From Diplonema japonicum (lineage: Eukaryota > Euglenozoa > Diplonemea > Diplonemida > Diplonemidae): 64,000 nucleotides of DNA. The stretch spans positions 429,232 to 493,231 of the forward strand of contig OZ025716.1 of assembly GCA_964019335.1 (NCBI GenBank). The letters are read 5' to 3'. The position numbers and the translations under genes are program-made. The notes under the pieces were generated by a model. It was given only the letters and a program-made list of their open reading frames with translations. It was not told the DNA's origin and ran no database searches. The first letter of the stretch is position 1, and the number at the start of each line of letters is the position of its first letter. Of this stretch, positions 9,877-19,420 are shown one piece after another.

Positions 9877-10127
9877 TTCCACCGGAGCTGCTTCATTTTG
9901 TATAGTACAAAGTAAGGCAAATCACCAAAAAAAATTTTATTACAAAAAAAAATTCCATATGTCGAACATTGGGCCCCGGACGCAAATAAATCCATTCCAA
10001 CCCTAGAAAAAGCAATTAGAAATTTTTTTAGCTCTTCAAAATGCGGTTTCTGGTGGGTCACTTAGCGAATATGGAGCGTTATTCTTTTTCAAATTCACAT
10101 TTTCCATGTACCACAGACACTTACACC

Positions 10128-13100
10128 ATGCTTCTCGTCACGCTGGCTGCCGTGGCCGGGATCCCTCTCTTGAATATCACAACGGGGTCGAACTGGCCTG
10201 CCCCCAACGGGGGCCTCTTCCCGGGTGACGTGCGGGCGAAGGTGGTTGTCCCGAAGAGCACCGGCGGAAAGGTGACGAGCCAGGTGCAGGTGTGGTGGCG
10301 GAGGTCTGACGCGGGCCCCGACAACAAGGGGGTGATGGTGATGGACAGCAGCAACAAGGCCCTCGAGGTGACGGTGACGTACGCCACGAGGGACTGCGGG
10401 GTGATGGATGTGACACACGAGGACGACGGGACCCCCTTTTACGTGTACTGGCTTCCCCACTACCAGTCGGGTGGCGGGGCCAACCTCCACTTCCACTGGT
10501 ACAACTGCACGGAGCAAACGAGGGCGTGCGTCTTGAATTCCGAGCCGACGACGACCGCGACGTGCAGTGCGGTGACACCTGGGGCCTCGTTCGTGCAGGG
10601 GATCGAGAACAGGCCGAACAACAGGGCGTCTCGGGACCACACCCCGGATGGGCACGCCTTCCACGGGTTCACCCCTCTCGAGCTGACCGCGACGGCACAG
10701 GAGATGGAGGCCCACCACAGCTGGCTTCGGGAAGCAGGCACGACGGTGTCGCTGTTCATGGAGAGCAGGAGGAACCATGCTCGCCTCTTCAACTACCTCC
10801 CCGCTCTGTGGGCCAGAAAGAACAACCAGACCAGCTTGGTGGTGAGCGCTGCCCCCGGGGAGTACCTCACCTACCAGGTGGGGTTGTACTCTGCCCAGGG
10901 GACCGTGAACGTGACCGGCGTGACCTTCTCTCCCCTCACCTCCTCTGGTAGCGCTCCCACCATCCCCTCCTCCGTGCAGACCTGCTTCAACCTCGGAGGA
11001 ACAAGTCAAACAGGTGAACCGTTCAAAAAGCAGTTCTTCGTGAAGGAGCAGAAGGTTGGGGTGATGTGGATGGGGGTACAGATCCCGACAACCGCAACCG
11101 GGTCCTTCACGGGGACGGTGCAGGTGAGCACGGGCGGGGGCAGCCCCCTCCCTCCCTTGTCCGTGACCGTGAAGGTGGAAGGGCAGGCTGTGGATGACCA
11201 AGGAGACAGCGACATCTACGGGATGAGCAGGCTGAGGTGGCTGGACTCCACCCTGGGCCACGACGACAGCGTGACCTCCCCGTACACACCGATGACGTAC
11301 ACGACGAACGCTTACGGCATCCTCCTCAGCCTCCTGAACAAGCAGGTGCAGGTCGGTGTGGACGGGATGCCCATGCAGGCGACGGTGACGACGGTGAAGA
11401 CGCGCCTTGGGAAGCAGGTGAATGTTGAGACGATGGCGATGGCCTCCCCGATGAAGTTCGTGGTGAAGGACACAAACGGTGTTTCTCTGAAGCTGAACGC
11501 TGGGGGCGTGAAGGTTGTGAGCCACACAGACGCGGCTGTGGCGTGGGAGGCGACGATGACGGCGACGGCGACGAGCGGAAGCGTGAACCTGGTTGTGAGG
11601 GGAACGGCACACTTTGACTCCTACATCGAGATGTCGATGGTGATCTCTGGGACCGCTGCTGTCGGGGACATCCAGCTCCAGGCGGCTCCCAAGGATGCAG
11701 GGTACATGGTTGGTTGGGACTTGAGCGGGACCACCTTTCAGGATATGGTGTGGCGGTGGACGACCGACAAGCAGAACTGCGCGGTGTGGACGGGTAACGC
11801 GGACGCTGGTATGCTGTTCAAGATCAAGGGGGCTGGTGACGAGTGGAACAACCCCTTGTACAGCAAGGACGACCCACTGATTCCTTTCATCCCCACCTCG
11901 TGGGGTGGTGCGAACTCCACGAACGGTGCCTACGGAGCAAATATCACCAATGGGATCATCACTGCATTCAGCGGCCCCAGGCAGTCGCTCAGCAAGCCCG
12001 TGACATACTTGTTCGACCTTATCTTCACGCCTGCTAAGCCCTTCAACATGAACGAACACTTCGGCGAGAGGTACTTCCAGGTCGGCTACGGGACGCAGTA
12101 CATCTCGCCGCAGGATGTTGCCGCCAAGGGCGCCACCGTTGTGACGCTTCATCAGGGAACACCCGATGTGGTGAACGACACCCTTGTGAACCCTTACATC
12201 AACTACCCCTTTGTCCCCGACACCGTGGAGCTCATGGAGAACTACTCCTCGCAGGCACACGCTCTGGGGATGCGGATGAAGTACTACTACACAGTGAGGG
12301 AGCTGAGCAACCACGCTGTTGAGTTGTATGCTTTGATGTCCCTGCAAGGGGAGATCCTCGCCGACACCGATGCGTACGTCGAGCCGCAGAAGGGGTACTG
12401 CCAAGACTGGGACTGCCACGGGGGAGACGTGTACCTCCACGAGCACCTGGGAACGAACTACACCTACTGCTGGCAGCAATCCCTTTCGAATGGGGACTGG
12501 GACGCGGCCGTGTGCGACAAGGGCGCAACGAGATGGTTCAACTACTACATCGAAGGCTTGGCGTGGGCTGTGAGCAAGGCCCCGCACGTAGACGGAATTT
12601 ACTTCGATGGGATCAACTTCGACCACAAGTCAATGAGGAGATTCCGCAAGGTCCTTGACAAGTCAGCCACGGGGAAGCAGTTCAGCCCTCTCGTCGACAT
12701 CCACACAGGAGACCTTGGATCCAGGGCTCCGCCTGCACCTTCGTACCTACCATACTACGCCCACGCCAACACCCTGTGGAACGGTGAAGGCTTCCAGTTC
12801 AGCAACGGGGAACCGTACTGGTTCGCTGAAGTGTGTGGTGTTCCCTACGGTGTGGCGGTCGACAGGCTTGGAGGCAGCACGAACGACAACTTCCGTGGGA
12901 TGCTGTACGGGACGACACAGAGGAACACGGGGATCGCGTCTTCTCTGTGGGGCTTCTGGGACACGTACAAGATCCAGGAGACGGCGATGTTCGGATACTG
13001 GGAACCTGAAGCAGACCTTCCCTTCACGCTGGACATCCCGGCAGGGACGCAGATCAAGGTGACAACGTTTCTGAAGTACTCCGAGTTCGCGATTGTGGTG

Positions 13101-13289
13101 GTGGCTTCATGGGAGGGCGGCGATGTGGATGTGAAGGTTGTCGGAAACAGCACCGCACTGGGCGGGAGCCCTGTCACGGCGGTCGCTCCTGCCATCTCGG
13201 GGCTGCAGTCCCAGGCGGCGCACGGGAACCTTGCGGCACCCATCAAGGTGGCGGGCAACGCAGGTGTCATCTTGTACGTCACGTTGTGA
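10128..13289 (+). CDS. Secreted GH123/DUF6067-like glycoside hydrolase, copy 2
   Basis: Exactly the same length as copy 1 (1,053 codons, no indels), with the same signal-like N-terminus and barrel motifs (HVDGIYFDGINFD, DIHTGDLG, NTLWNGEGF). The first ~527 codons show no base difference from copy 1 that I can find. The second half has clustered, mostly amino-acid-changing patches within otherwise identical sequence. Homology to copy 1 begins just before the ATG and stops at the TGA; the flanks are unrelated. The start lies only 50 bp from the right end of transposon copy A. The frame stays open upstream through the TIR to an ATG at 10041, which would add 29 residues, but 10128 is preferred because it matches copy 1 and follows an acceptor-like CCACAG. 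Confidence 0.75.
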   Translation: MLLVTLAAVAGIPLLNITTGSNWPAPNGGLFPGDVRAKVVVPKSTGGKVTSQVQVWWRRSDAGPDNKGVMVMDSSNKALEVTVTYATRDCGVMDVTHEDDGTPFYVYWLPHYQSGGGANLHFHWYNCTEQTRACVLNSEPTTTATCSAVTPGASFVQGIENRPNNRASRDHTPDGHAFHGFTPLELTATAQEMEAHHSWLREAGTTVSLFMESRRNHARLFNYLPALWARKNNQTSLVVSAAPGEYLTYQVGLYSAQGTVNVTGVTFSPLTSSGSAPTIPSSVQTCFNLGGTSQTGEPFKKQFFVKEQKVGVMWMGVQIPTTATGSFTGTVQVSTGGGSPLPPLSVTVKVEGQAVDDQGDSDIYGMSRLRWLDSTLGHDDSVTSPYTPMTYTTNAYGILLSLLNKQVQVGVDGMPMQATVTTVKTRLGKQVNVETMAMASPMKFVVKDTNGVSLKLNAGGVKVVSHTDAAVAWEATMTATATSGSVNLVVRGTAHFDSYIEMSMVISGTAAVGDIQLQAAPKDAGYMVGWDLSGTTFQDMVWRWTTDKQNCAVWTGNADAGMLFKIKGAGDEWNNPLYSKDDPLIPFIPTSWGGANSTNGAYGANITNGIITAFSGPRQSLSKPVTYLFDLIFTPAKPFNMNEHFGERYFQVGYGTQYISPQDVAAKGATVVTLHQGTPDVVNDTLVNPYINYPFVPDTVELMENYSSQAHALGMRMKYYYTVRELSNHAVELYALMSLQGEILADTDAYVEPQKGYCQDWDCHGGDVYLHEHLGTNYTYCWQQSLSNGDWDAAVCDKGATRWFNYYIEGLAWAVSKAPHVDGIYFDGINFDHKSMRRFRKVLDKSATGKQFSPLVDIHTGDLGSRAPPAPSYLPYYAHANTLWNGEGFQFSNGEPYWFAEVCGVPYGVAVDRLGGSTNDNFRGMLYGTTQRNTGIASSLWGFWDTYKIQETAMFGYWEPEADLPFTLDIPAGTQIKVTTFLKYSEFAIVVVASWEGGDVDVKVVGNSTALGGSPVTAVAPAISGLQSQAAHGNLAAPIKVAGNAGVILYVTL

Positions 13290-14051
13290 GGTGGGACTAG
13301 CATCAGCAATACGTATTGAGGGCTTCGACAGTAATAGTTTTTTTTTTTTTTTTCTCGCGTTGTTATCTCACGCCTCATCTCTTGAAGTGCATGAAAGCAC
13401 ATGAGATGAGCCGTAACCATCTAAAAACTCGCATTTTTTTAGATAGCTAACTGCCAACGTAGGAAGGCGAGGGACGAAATGATTCTGCGCACATGGAATG
13501 GAGCTCTCCTCCATGTGCATGTGTGTGCATCGAACTCAGTCTTCCCCCTTTTGTGCGAACCATTCTTTAAATCGGTGATCCCCATACCACACTAGATTTA
13601 CTGGATTTTAAGATCAGAATACGCGGCCAAGGATCGATGAAAGTGCCGGCATTCAAACCCGTCACAAGACCACAGCACTGCTGTTGATACCATTCAGCAG
13701 TTGGGATGTGCAGTGATCTTCGATTTTGGTGGTCGCATACTAGGTCGCATCATTTTACTTTTCACTACCCCCCAAGACTCTTTTTTTTTTCCTTCTCTTT
13801 TCTATGCCTTCTAGGATTGCCGCGCAGGGAGCGTGACGTCCGTAGAACCGATTGGAAGAGATTATAGTTTCATTTTTTTTTTTTTTTTTCCGGTTTCGAC
13901 TTTTGGTGCGTGCCCAGATTTTTTCCGATTTTTCTTTTTCCGTGTTTTTATTTTACTTTTTTTTACGTTCTTCCCCTCCCATGATTTTCATAATGTTAAA
14001 TCTTTTTAAAAAAAGAAAAAGGTCTTTTCTGCAAACAACACTTACTACAAA
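13290..14051. other. Intergenic
   Basis: T-rich runs near 13340, 13785 and 13870 and no recognisable gene. Confidence 0.5.
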
Positions 14052-14952
14052 ATGTCGGACGAGATTGCTGCAGCTAGGGCGAACCTGAAGAAGAACAAGG
14101 TCGACGGCAGTGTCCCAACTCCTTCCCAGAACGACACCTTCATCGCAAAGAAGGGACCCGCACAGGCAGCCGGCGACGTTCGAAAGGAAAGCAGGCTTGC
14201 CAGCAACGGCCTCGACAGGGAGACAGAGGACAAGAACGCGGTCAGCGATGCCCACGACTTTGCCAATCTGAGGGCGGGTCTCAAAAAGGTATATCATGAA
14301 AAGTTTAAAAAGAAACGGAAAAAAAAAAAAAAAAAAAAAAAAAAAGACGGGTTCGTCACCTGCTGTGAAGAAGGACACCAAGATCGAGAAAGAAGGCAGG
14401 CTTGCCAACAACGGCCTTGACAGGGAGGCGGAGGACAAGAACGCGGTCAGCGATTCCCATGACTTTGCCAATTTGAGGGCGGGTCTCAAAAAGGTGTGTA
14501 CTCCCCCTTCCCCCATTTTCCTTTTATAATAATAATAATAGACCGGTTCTTCACCTGCTGTGAAGAGAGACGCGAAAATTGAGAAAGAAGGCAGGCTAGC
14601 CAACAACGGTCTTGACAGGGAGGCGGAGGACAAGAACGCGGTCAGCGATGCCCATGACTTTGCCAATTTGAGGGCGGGTCTCAAGAAAGCTGGTTCGGGA
14701 GACAAGAAGACCAGCGAAGCAAAGCTCGAGGCTGCCAGGGCAAGAACTGGTCATGACCCTAGTGAGGTGAAGGTCAGCAATCAGATGTTCGTGAGCAAGA
14801 AACAAGCACCGCAAGCCGCCGGTGACGTAAGGAAGGAAAAGGACGGAAGGCTCACCGAAAATGGTATGAACAGAGTGGCGGAGGACAAGAACGCAATCGG
14901 CGACGAGCATAACTTCGCTAATCTGAGAGCAGGCCTCAGGAAGACAGCATAA
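14052..14952 (+). CDS. LKKT-repeat (beta-thymosin/WH2-like) protein with duplicated exons
   Basis: Spliced model 14052-14288, 14347-14493 and 14542-14952 gives 264 residues. Both introns (58 and 48 nt) are GT-AG and interrupt at the same codon boundary, after LKK. The protein is made of about four repeats containing a form of EDKNAVSDxHDFANLRAGLKK. The helix followed by LKKT resembles the actin-binding core of beta-thymosin and WH2 modules, so an actin-monomer-binding role is inferred, not shown. The first block starts MSDEIAAARANLKKNK and a linker with QAAGDVRKE recurs twice. Intron 1 contains a 27-base A run. The duplicated exons show growth by exon duplication. Confidence 0.7.
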
Positions 14953-15783
14953 CACCGAAAGAATGGAAAAGAAGAGGTGATTTCATATTTTTTTTTTCTA
15001 ATAATCCCTCATAAGCGTGGTGTGTTTTAGTTTTTCTTTTTTATTCCACTCGTTATGTGTCCCTTTCACCCCCGATTCTGAGACGGTGGTTTATTTTACT
15101 CTATATTTTCTTAATTCAAAAAATGGAAACCACAGAATTACTTTATCATTATCGATAAGGGCACACCTCCTTTTTTTTTTTTTTTTTTTTTTGCAAGAAT
15201 GAGTCCTTGACTTGTCTAAACAAATGGGGAGCGTAAGCGGCACGTACAAAACAACGGCTAGTTCCTCTTTTTTTCCCCCCCCTATAGTATACCTTTCCCC
15301 CCCCTGCGGGATTTTCTTGCATTGGGGAAATTACTTTTTTTTAGGGTATCTATTTCCCTCTTTTTTTACACTCACTTTATAAATGCTTAATGCATGTGTG
15401 CTCCCTTGACCCTGTTTTTTTTCTTCTTTATTTGAGAGAAAAGAAAGAAAAGTAAGAAAAGAAAAGTTGCTTTTTTGAGTCTTTCCATATTTTCTTTTTT
15501 CTAGGTTTGGAACAATGCTGTTTTCTTTTCACCTGGAATTAATCCAGCCAGCATCCCTCCCCCAGCAAGAGCTGTGCTGAGCCTTTTCTCCCTTATGTTC
15601 TTTTTCTTTTTTCCCTCTTTTTTTTTCTCCCTCCCTTCTTTTTTTTTTTATTTCTCCCCCTCTCCCCTCTCCCCTCCCCATTCCTGTTTTCTTTTTTTCT
15701 TCTTGTTCTTTCCCGTCAGAAGGAGACAAATCAAAATAAGAAAAAGCAAGGTTCAAGGACATTATAATAAAAAGAAAAAGAAA
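14953..15783. other. Intergenic, pyrimidine-rich
   Basis: Dominated by T and C runs and no gene. The CCCGTCAG at 15712-15719, after a strong pyrimidine tract, is an acceptor-like site for the next gene. Confidence 0.5.
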
Positions 15784-16368
15784 ATGATGAGGGTAAAGCT
15801 AGCAACGGGGAAGAAAGAGAAGAGCGCGAAAGAAAAGAAGGCGAAAAAAGAAAGAAAAGTGAAAAAAGAGAAAAAGGTGAAGAAGGAAGGAGTGAAGAGG
15901 AAAGGGAGATTCATCATCGCCAACTACAGCAAGCACGTGCGCATAAAGAGGAAGCGACTAGTGGGAGTTCGGGAGTACGTCGGTCAAGTGAATGAGAAAT
16001 CCGTAAGAAGTTCAAAGGTAGGAAAGGGGTCTCTCAAGGTGGAGGACTGCATGAGCTCCAGAGGGATCGAAGGGATGCTCTACCAGATCCCTGAAGGCAC
16101 GGCCATCATCACCCGGAGCGAAAAACCAGCCTTCAGCCAGACCACAGCCATCCACATCGACAAGCCTGGGGTGTCAAACCCACATTGTGCCTTGTACCAT
16201 ACACAAGACTCCTTCTGCCTTACGGATCTTGGCAGCACGAATGGCACCCTCATTAATAGCTCTCGATGTCGGCCTTATGAGGAGTACCCCATCACCAACG
16301 GTGATGTCATTAGGTACTGTGGGGAAAGAAGAAGAAAAAAAAAAAGATTTTTTGGTGGGCAACTCTGA
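15784..16368 (+). CDS. FHA-domain protein with Lys-rich N-terminus
   Basis: Starts MMRVKLATGKK. Residues about 8-45 are almost entirely Lys/Glu/Ala, a probable nuclear or nucleolar basic tract. The C-terminal half is a forkhead-associated domain, a phosphothreonine-binding fold, with VSNPHCALYH, DLGSTNGTLIN and ITNGDVIR in the expected order. A 33-nt GT-AG intron (16314-16346) is likely: splicing it gives GDVIRFFGGQL and removes a Lys/Arg run that breaks the end of the FHA fold. Because 33 is a multiple of three, the unspliced frame is also open. The usual SRxH motif appears as NPH, so phosphopeptide binding may be altered. Confidence 0.75.
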   Translation: MMRVKLATGKKEKSAKEKKAKKERKVKKEKKVKKEGVKRKGRFIIANYSKHVRIKRKRLVGVREYVGQVNEKSVRSSKVGKGSLKVEDCMSSRGIEGMLYQIPEGTAIITRSEKPAFSQTTAIHIDKPGVSNPHCALYHTQDSFCLTDLGSTNGTLINSSRCRPYEEYPITNGDVIRYCGERRRKKKRFFGGQL

Positions 16369-16797
16369 AATTACTTCACCACGAGGGGGCTAAAGGGGTG
16401 ACGGGTTTTCGACATTTCGAGTTTCCAGGGGTTGGGGAGGTGAAAGTTGTGAAAAGGTAGAAAATATAGGCCAACTGGACTGATCCTAGCATACCGAGGC
16501 TATTATTATTAGCCCCTGAGTGCGTGAAGTAGTTTCAGCAGGGTGAAATAAAAAACTATGAAATCACAGTTTTGGAACGCTTTGTTGTAAGTATTCTGTG
16601 AAGGAGTGACGAGGAGGGGGGGGTGACAATCCTTTTTTTTTTAAAAACGGGTTTGCGGGCGGGTTTGCGGGTAAACTCTTTTTTCTTTTTGTTTTTTGCC
16701 TGAACAAGAAAAACAATATATTGATAATGAATTGTTATTGCTAATAGAGCAGTGGGAGTAAGGGCGAGGAGAAGGAACACAAGAAAAAAGCAAAGAA
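16369..16797. other. Intergenic containing a copy of the window-end repeat unit
   Basis: No gene seen. At 16647-16674 it holds GGGTTTGCGGGCGGGTTTGC followed by GGGT, the reverse complement of the 8-bp unit that forms the tandem array at the window end. Confidence 0.5.
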
Positions 16798-17778
16798 ATG
16801 TTCCGCTGCTGCCGACGGTCGCTCTGCACTACGGTGATGAGGAACACGATGCCGAACGAGACATCGCGCACAAGGGTGGGGATCTTCGTCGATGCGGAGA
16901 ATGTGGATAAGAGCTGCAGGGAAGAGCTCAAGGCTGTGGTCAACAAGTACGGGAGGGTGGTGACGTCGCTATGCTACGGCGGGCTTCACACGCTAGACTG
17001 GAGCGAAGACGGGCAGCTTGGCGGCATGCAACACGTCTTAGTAGAGCCAATGGACGAAATGGCGGACATGCGGTTGGCCTACGATGTGGTCACAAAAGTA
17101 CAGGCTGGCAACCTTGATTTAGTAATGCTTGTGACAGGGGACTCCGACTTCGCAGAGCTAGCAAACTACGTAAGGTCACAAGGTGTGGTAGTCCACGCAT
17201 TCGGGTTCTGGAGCGAGACTAACAATGCTTTCAAGTTTGCAGTGGACACGTTCCACACCAGAACAGACTCGTTCAACAGGAAGGTGAACATCTCAGTCGT
17301 GACTGGTCGCGAGGCTCCGGAGCTATGGCTCAAGAACGAGACGACCGGCGAGATGGAATCTGCGCCCCCCCCAAGCAAGGGCTTCCCGTCTCCTCTGCAC
17401 GAGAGGTTCGCCATGTCGATGTACGACGTCACGCCACTCCCCTCATACACCACTCCAGACGGTGTCCCTCTTGACGAAGCGGCACAAGCCCGAGTTCAAC
17501 CCCAGTTCATCAGCAGAAAAGCAACTAGCACATTACCCGTATTCCGCCCGCCCGCACCAACACCCAAAAATGTCGCTGTTCCCGATCAAAACACCCGAAG
17601 GATGGAAGAGGCCAAGCGACTTCATAATAAACTGCTCTCCGAGGTGCAAAGTGAGCTTGAGGAGCCGCGGGAACGAGAGAAGGAACGTGAGCCACCACGC
17701 CGGGAGGCACCCCCACCCCCTGCCAGGTCGTCGTCGGAGACCTTCGCGAAGCTGTCTGGCATGCAGAATCCATTTTAA
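16798..17778 (+). CDS. NYN-domain (PIN-like) putative ribonuclease
   Basis: 326 residues. An N-terminal stretch with Arg and Cys (MFRCCRRSLCTTVMRN) could be a mitochondrial targeting peptide. Residues about 28-150 form an NYN/LabA-type PIN-like domain, with VGIFVDAENVD at the first acidic site, ADMRLAYDVV in the middle and LVMLVTGDSDFAELANYVRS carrying the second acidic cluster. These acidic residues bind the metal in NYN RNases. The C-terminal half is Pro/Arg/Glu-rich and probably disordered, ending KLSGMQNPF. A role in RNA decay or processing is inferred from the family. Confidence 0.8.
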   Translation: MFRCCRRSLCTTVMRNTMPNETSRTRVGIFVDAENVDKSCREELKAVVNKYGRVVTSLCYGGLHTLDWSEDGQLGGMQHVLVEPMDEMADMRLAYDVVTKVQAGNLDLVMLVTGDSDFAELANYVRSQGVVVHAFGFWSETNNAFKFAVDTFHTRTDSFNRKVNISVVTGREAPELWLKNETTGEMESAPPPSKGFPSPLHERFAMSMYDVTPLPSYTTPDGVPLDEAAQARVQPQFISRKATSTLPVFRPPAPTPKNVAVPDQNTRRMEEAKRLHNKLLSEVQSELEEPREREKEREPPRREAPPPPARSSSETFAKLSGMQNPF

Positions 17779-17817
17779 GAAGTGGTCACTTTTCTTTTAT
17801 TGAGGTGAGGATAACAT

Positions 17818-17890
17818 GGAGATATAAAGAAGCATCAGACGTGTTGTTCGCTGTTGACCTCCTCGTAGTAATCACCGGTAGCACCAACAC
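17818..17890 (+). repeat. Dispersed repeat, copy 1 (partial)
   Basis: The segment from GGAGATATAAAGAAGCATCA through GTTGTTCGCTGTTGACCTCC closely matches 43351-43430. A third related copy starts near 51978. Nature unknown. Confidence 0.55.
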
Positions 17891-17965
17891 TGGCCTCCCT
17901 CTCATCTCTTATATTTATTGTGATTTTTTCCCGTTGCATCACATTGACAGTCTGCATTACACACC

Positions 17966-18466
17966 ATGGACGACGATGATGACGATGACAAGGTAACCGC
18001 CAGGTACAAAGAAGTGAAGCGGCGGTTGGGGATGAGAACAGTTACTGGTCTGAGTGATGAACAGATAGCGAGGATATGCTGCGAAGAGGAAGACGACAGA
18101 ACTGTGTTGGAATACCAGGCAGTGTACCAAGTGGACATGTGGAATGAACGACTGGCTGGTGAGCTGCAGCATCTGCAGAGAAGACAGGATATTAAAGAGC
18201 TTATTGCAGAAGAGAAAGCAGAGCAGTACACCATGGACAAGATGCTGGCCTTTGAGATTGAATGCGAGGAGGCGGCCATTGGTGCAATGAAGCACATTGC
18301 ACCCCCCCACGTTGAGGCACTTGCCATATCTGAGGAAGAACAACGCATTCAACTGGAGCGTCTCTGGCAGCACACCACCCAGACACACCTCATACACTTT
18401 GTGAATAGGTACCACTCCCTTCATGACACCGATCACTGGATGGATATTTTATTGAGTCCTGTGTGA
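17966..18466 (+). CDS. Unknown acidic helical protein (166 aa)
   Basis: Begins MDDDDDDDKVTARYKEVKRR and continues as a charged, mostly helical protein with coiled-coil-like heptads at about residues 55-110 (LAGELQHLQRRQDIKELIAEEKAEQ). No membrane segment or known motif is seen. The start follows a pyrimidine-rich TTGACAG by 15 nt. Function unknown. Confidence 0.6.
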   Translation: MDDDDDDDKVTARYKEVKRRLGMRTVTGLSDEQIARICCEEEDDRTVLEYQAVYQVDMWNERLAGELQHLQRRQDIKELIAEEKAEQYTMDKMLAFEIECEEAAIGAMKHIAPPHVEALAISEEEQRIQLERLWQHTTQTHLIHFVNRYHSLHDTDHWMDILLSPV

Positions 18467-18983
18467 TGTGATCTTGAGAAAGGCCACATTGTTTTCTTTC
18501 TTTGATTAGTTGTGCCACGGGGGACAACAGATTTCCAAAGAAGTTTCAACAAGAAAGAACAAATGTCGAAGCTTCAGAAGGGAGTAAGATGGGCGTCTCA
18601 GGCGTCCCCTAGTTCTGTAAGCCAATGACGGTACGACGCTTCTCATGAGGCTGTGCCCCTTCAATATTTCGTCTGTGATCACGCAGAGCTGACCTGCGCC
18701 ATGGGCGCCGAGAGAGATATTCAAATGCCCACAGATGGACCTGCAAGCATAGGTTCACCGTACGTCGCAAGACAGATCAAGGCAGCTAAGGTGTCCATCA
18801 ACGCGATTTAAGAAGTAGAACGAAATATCTAGTCCCGCAACCGCGATGAAGACAATACGTTGTTAAAGTACAGCAGGAACAAGATTTATCGGCCGCAGTG
18901 TGACGACTCATTTGTGAATAGAAAAGAAGTAGGAATAAAATGAATAAGGTTTGAACATACTGCACAATTGACTAGGTTTCAAC
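18467..18983. other. Intergenic
   Basis: No + strand gene. The minus strand has a 72-codon frame at 18506-18724, but there is no supporting motif and it is not called. Confidence 0.4.
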
Positions 18984-19420
18984 ATGGCATCCATACCCAC
19001 GACACCAGGCAGAGACAGCACACCCAGGAGGGGGCGGGACTCCGTCCGGAGCCCGTCTGCCTCTAAGAGAGGTTATTCGACTGCTTCCGTTGAGGCAAGA
19101 CGTGCGTCTGCGCCGCTGCATAAACCTAAGAGGACAGCAGAAAAGTTTGAGGTGAAGACCCTGGCTGACAACAGGGCAAGAGAGCAGGCACGGAAATCTG
19201 TACACGCAAGAAAGCAACAGGCTGAGGCGCTAAACACACCCCCCCTGTGCCCACACCCAACAGGGGCAGATTAGAGGAGATGAGACTAAAGCGAAAACTA
19301 TTGCAGCTTGAAGCAGAGAAGTCCGAAGAACCGGCAGCATCTGTGAAAAAGTCTCTTCAGTTGAGAAGAGATGAGCTTAAGCAGAAGAAAGGCACCGACA
19401 AAAGTAGCCACCAGGTATGA
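18984..19420 (+). CDS. Basic Ser/Arg-rich protein with a frameshift at a C run
   Basis: The ATG at 18984 opens a Ser/Thr/Arg/Pro-rich, probably disordered protein (MASIPTTPGRDSTPRRGRDS). In its own frame it ends at TAG 19272-19274. At the C7 run near 19240 a shift of one base would join it to a coiled-coil-like continuation (LEEMRLKRKLLQLEAEK ... LRRDELKQKKG) ending at TGA 19418-19420. The charge pattern continues smoothly, so a one-base deletion in the homopolymer (real or a sequencing error) is likelier than two genes. Function unknown. Confidence 0.45.

Larger units (their letters stand above)
7970..10078. mobile_element. TIR DNA transposon, copy A (2.1 kb)
   Basis: Bounded by inverted terminal repeats that read CGCTCCATATTCGCTAAGTG inward from both ends and continue with ACCC. 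They are flanked by the direct triplet TTA at 7967-7969 and 10079-10081, interpreted as a 3-bp target-site duplication. The same element occurs inverted at 43659-45955. A subterminal direct repeat (TTCCATATGTCGAACAT) lies near each end. Inside are four tRNA-like B-box modules and a central 8600-9400 region with short open frames on both strands but no recognisable transposase, so it is probably non-autonomous. A TTA duplication is compatible with PIF/Harbinger-type elements, but the TIR alone does not prove the superfamily. Confidence 0.8.

Noticed and set aside
19243-19261. A GT-AG intron to explain the frame change near 19.24 kb
   Set aside because: The only suitable GT...AG is about 17 nt, shorter than every other intron inferred here. 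A homopolymer indel is simpler.
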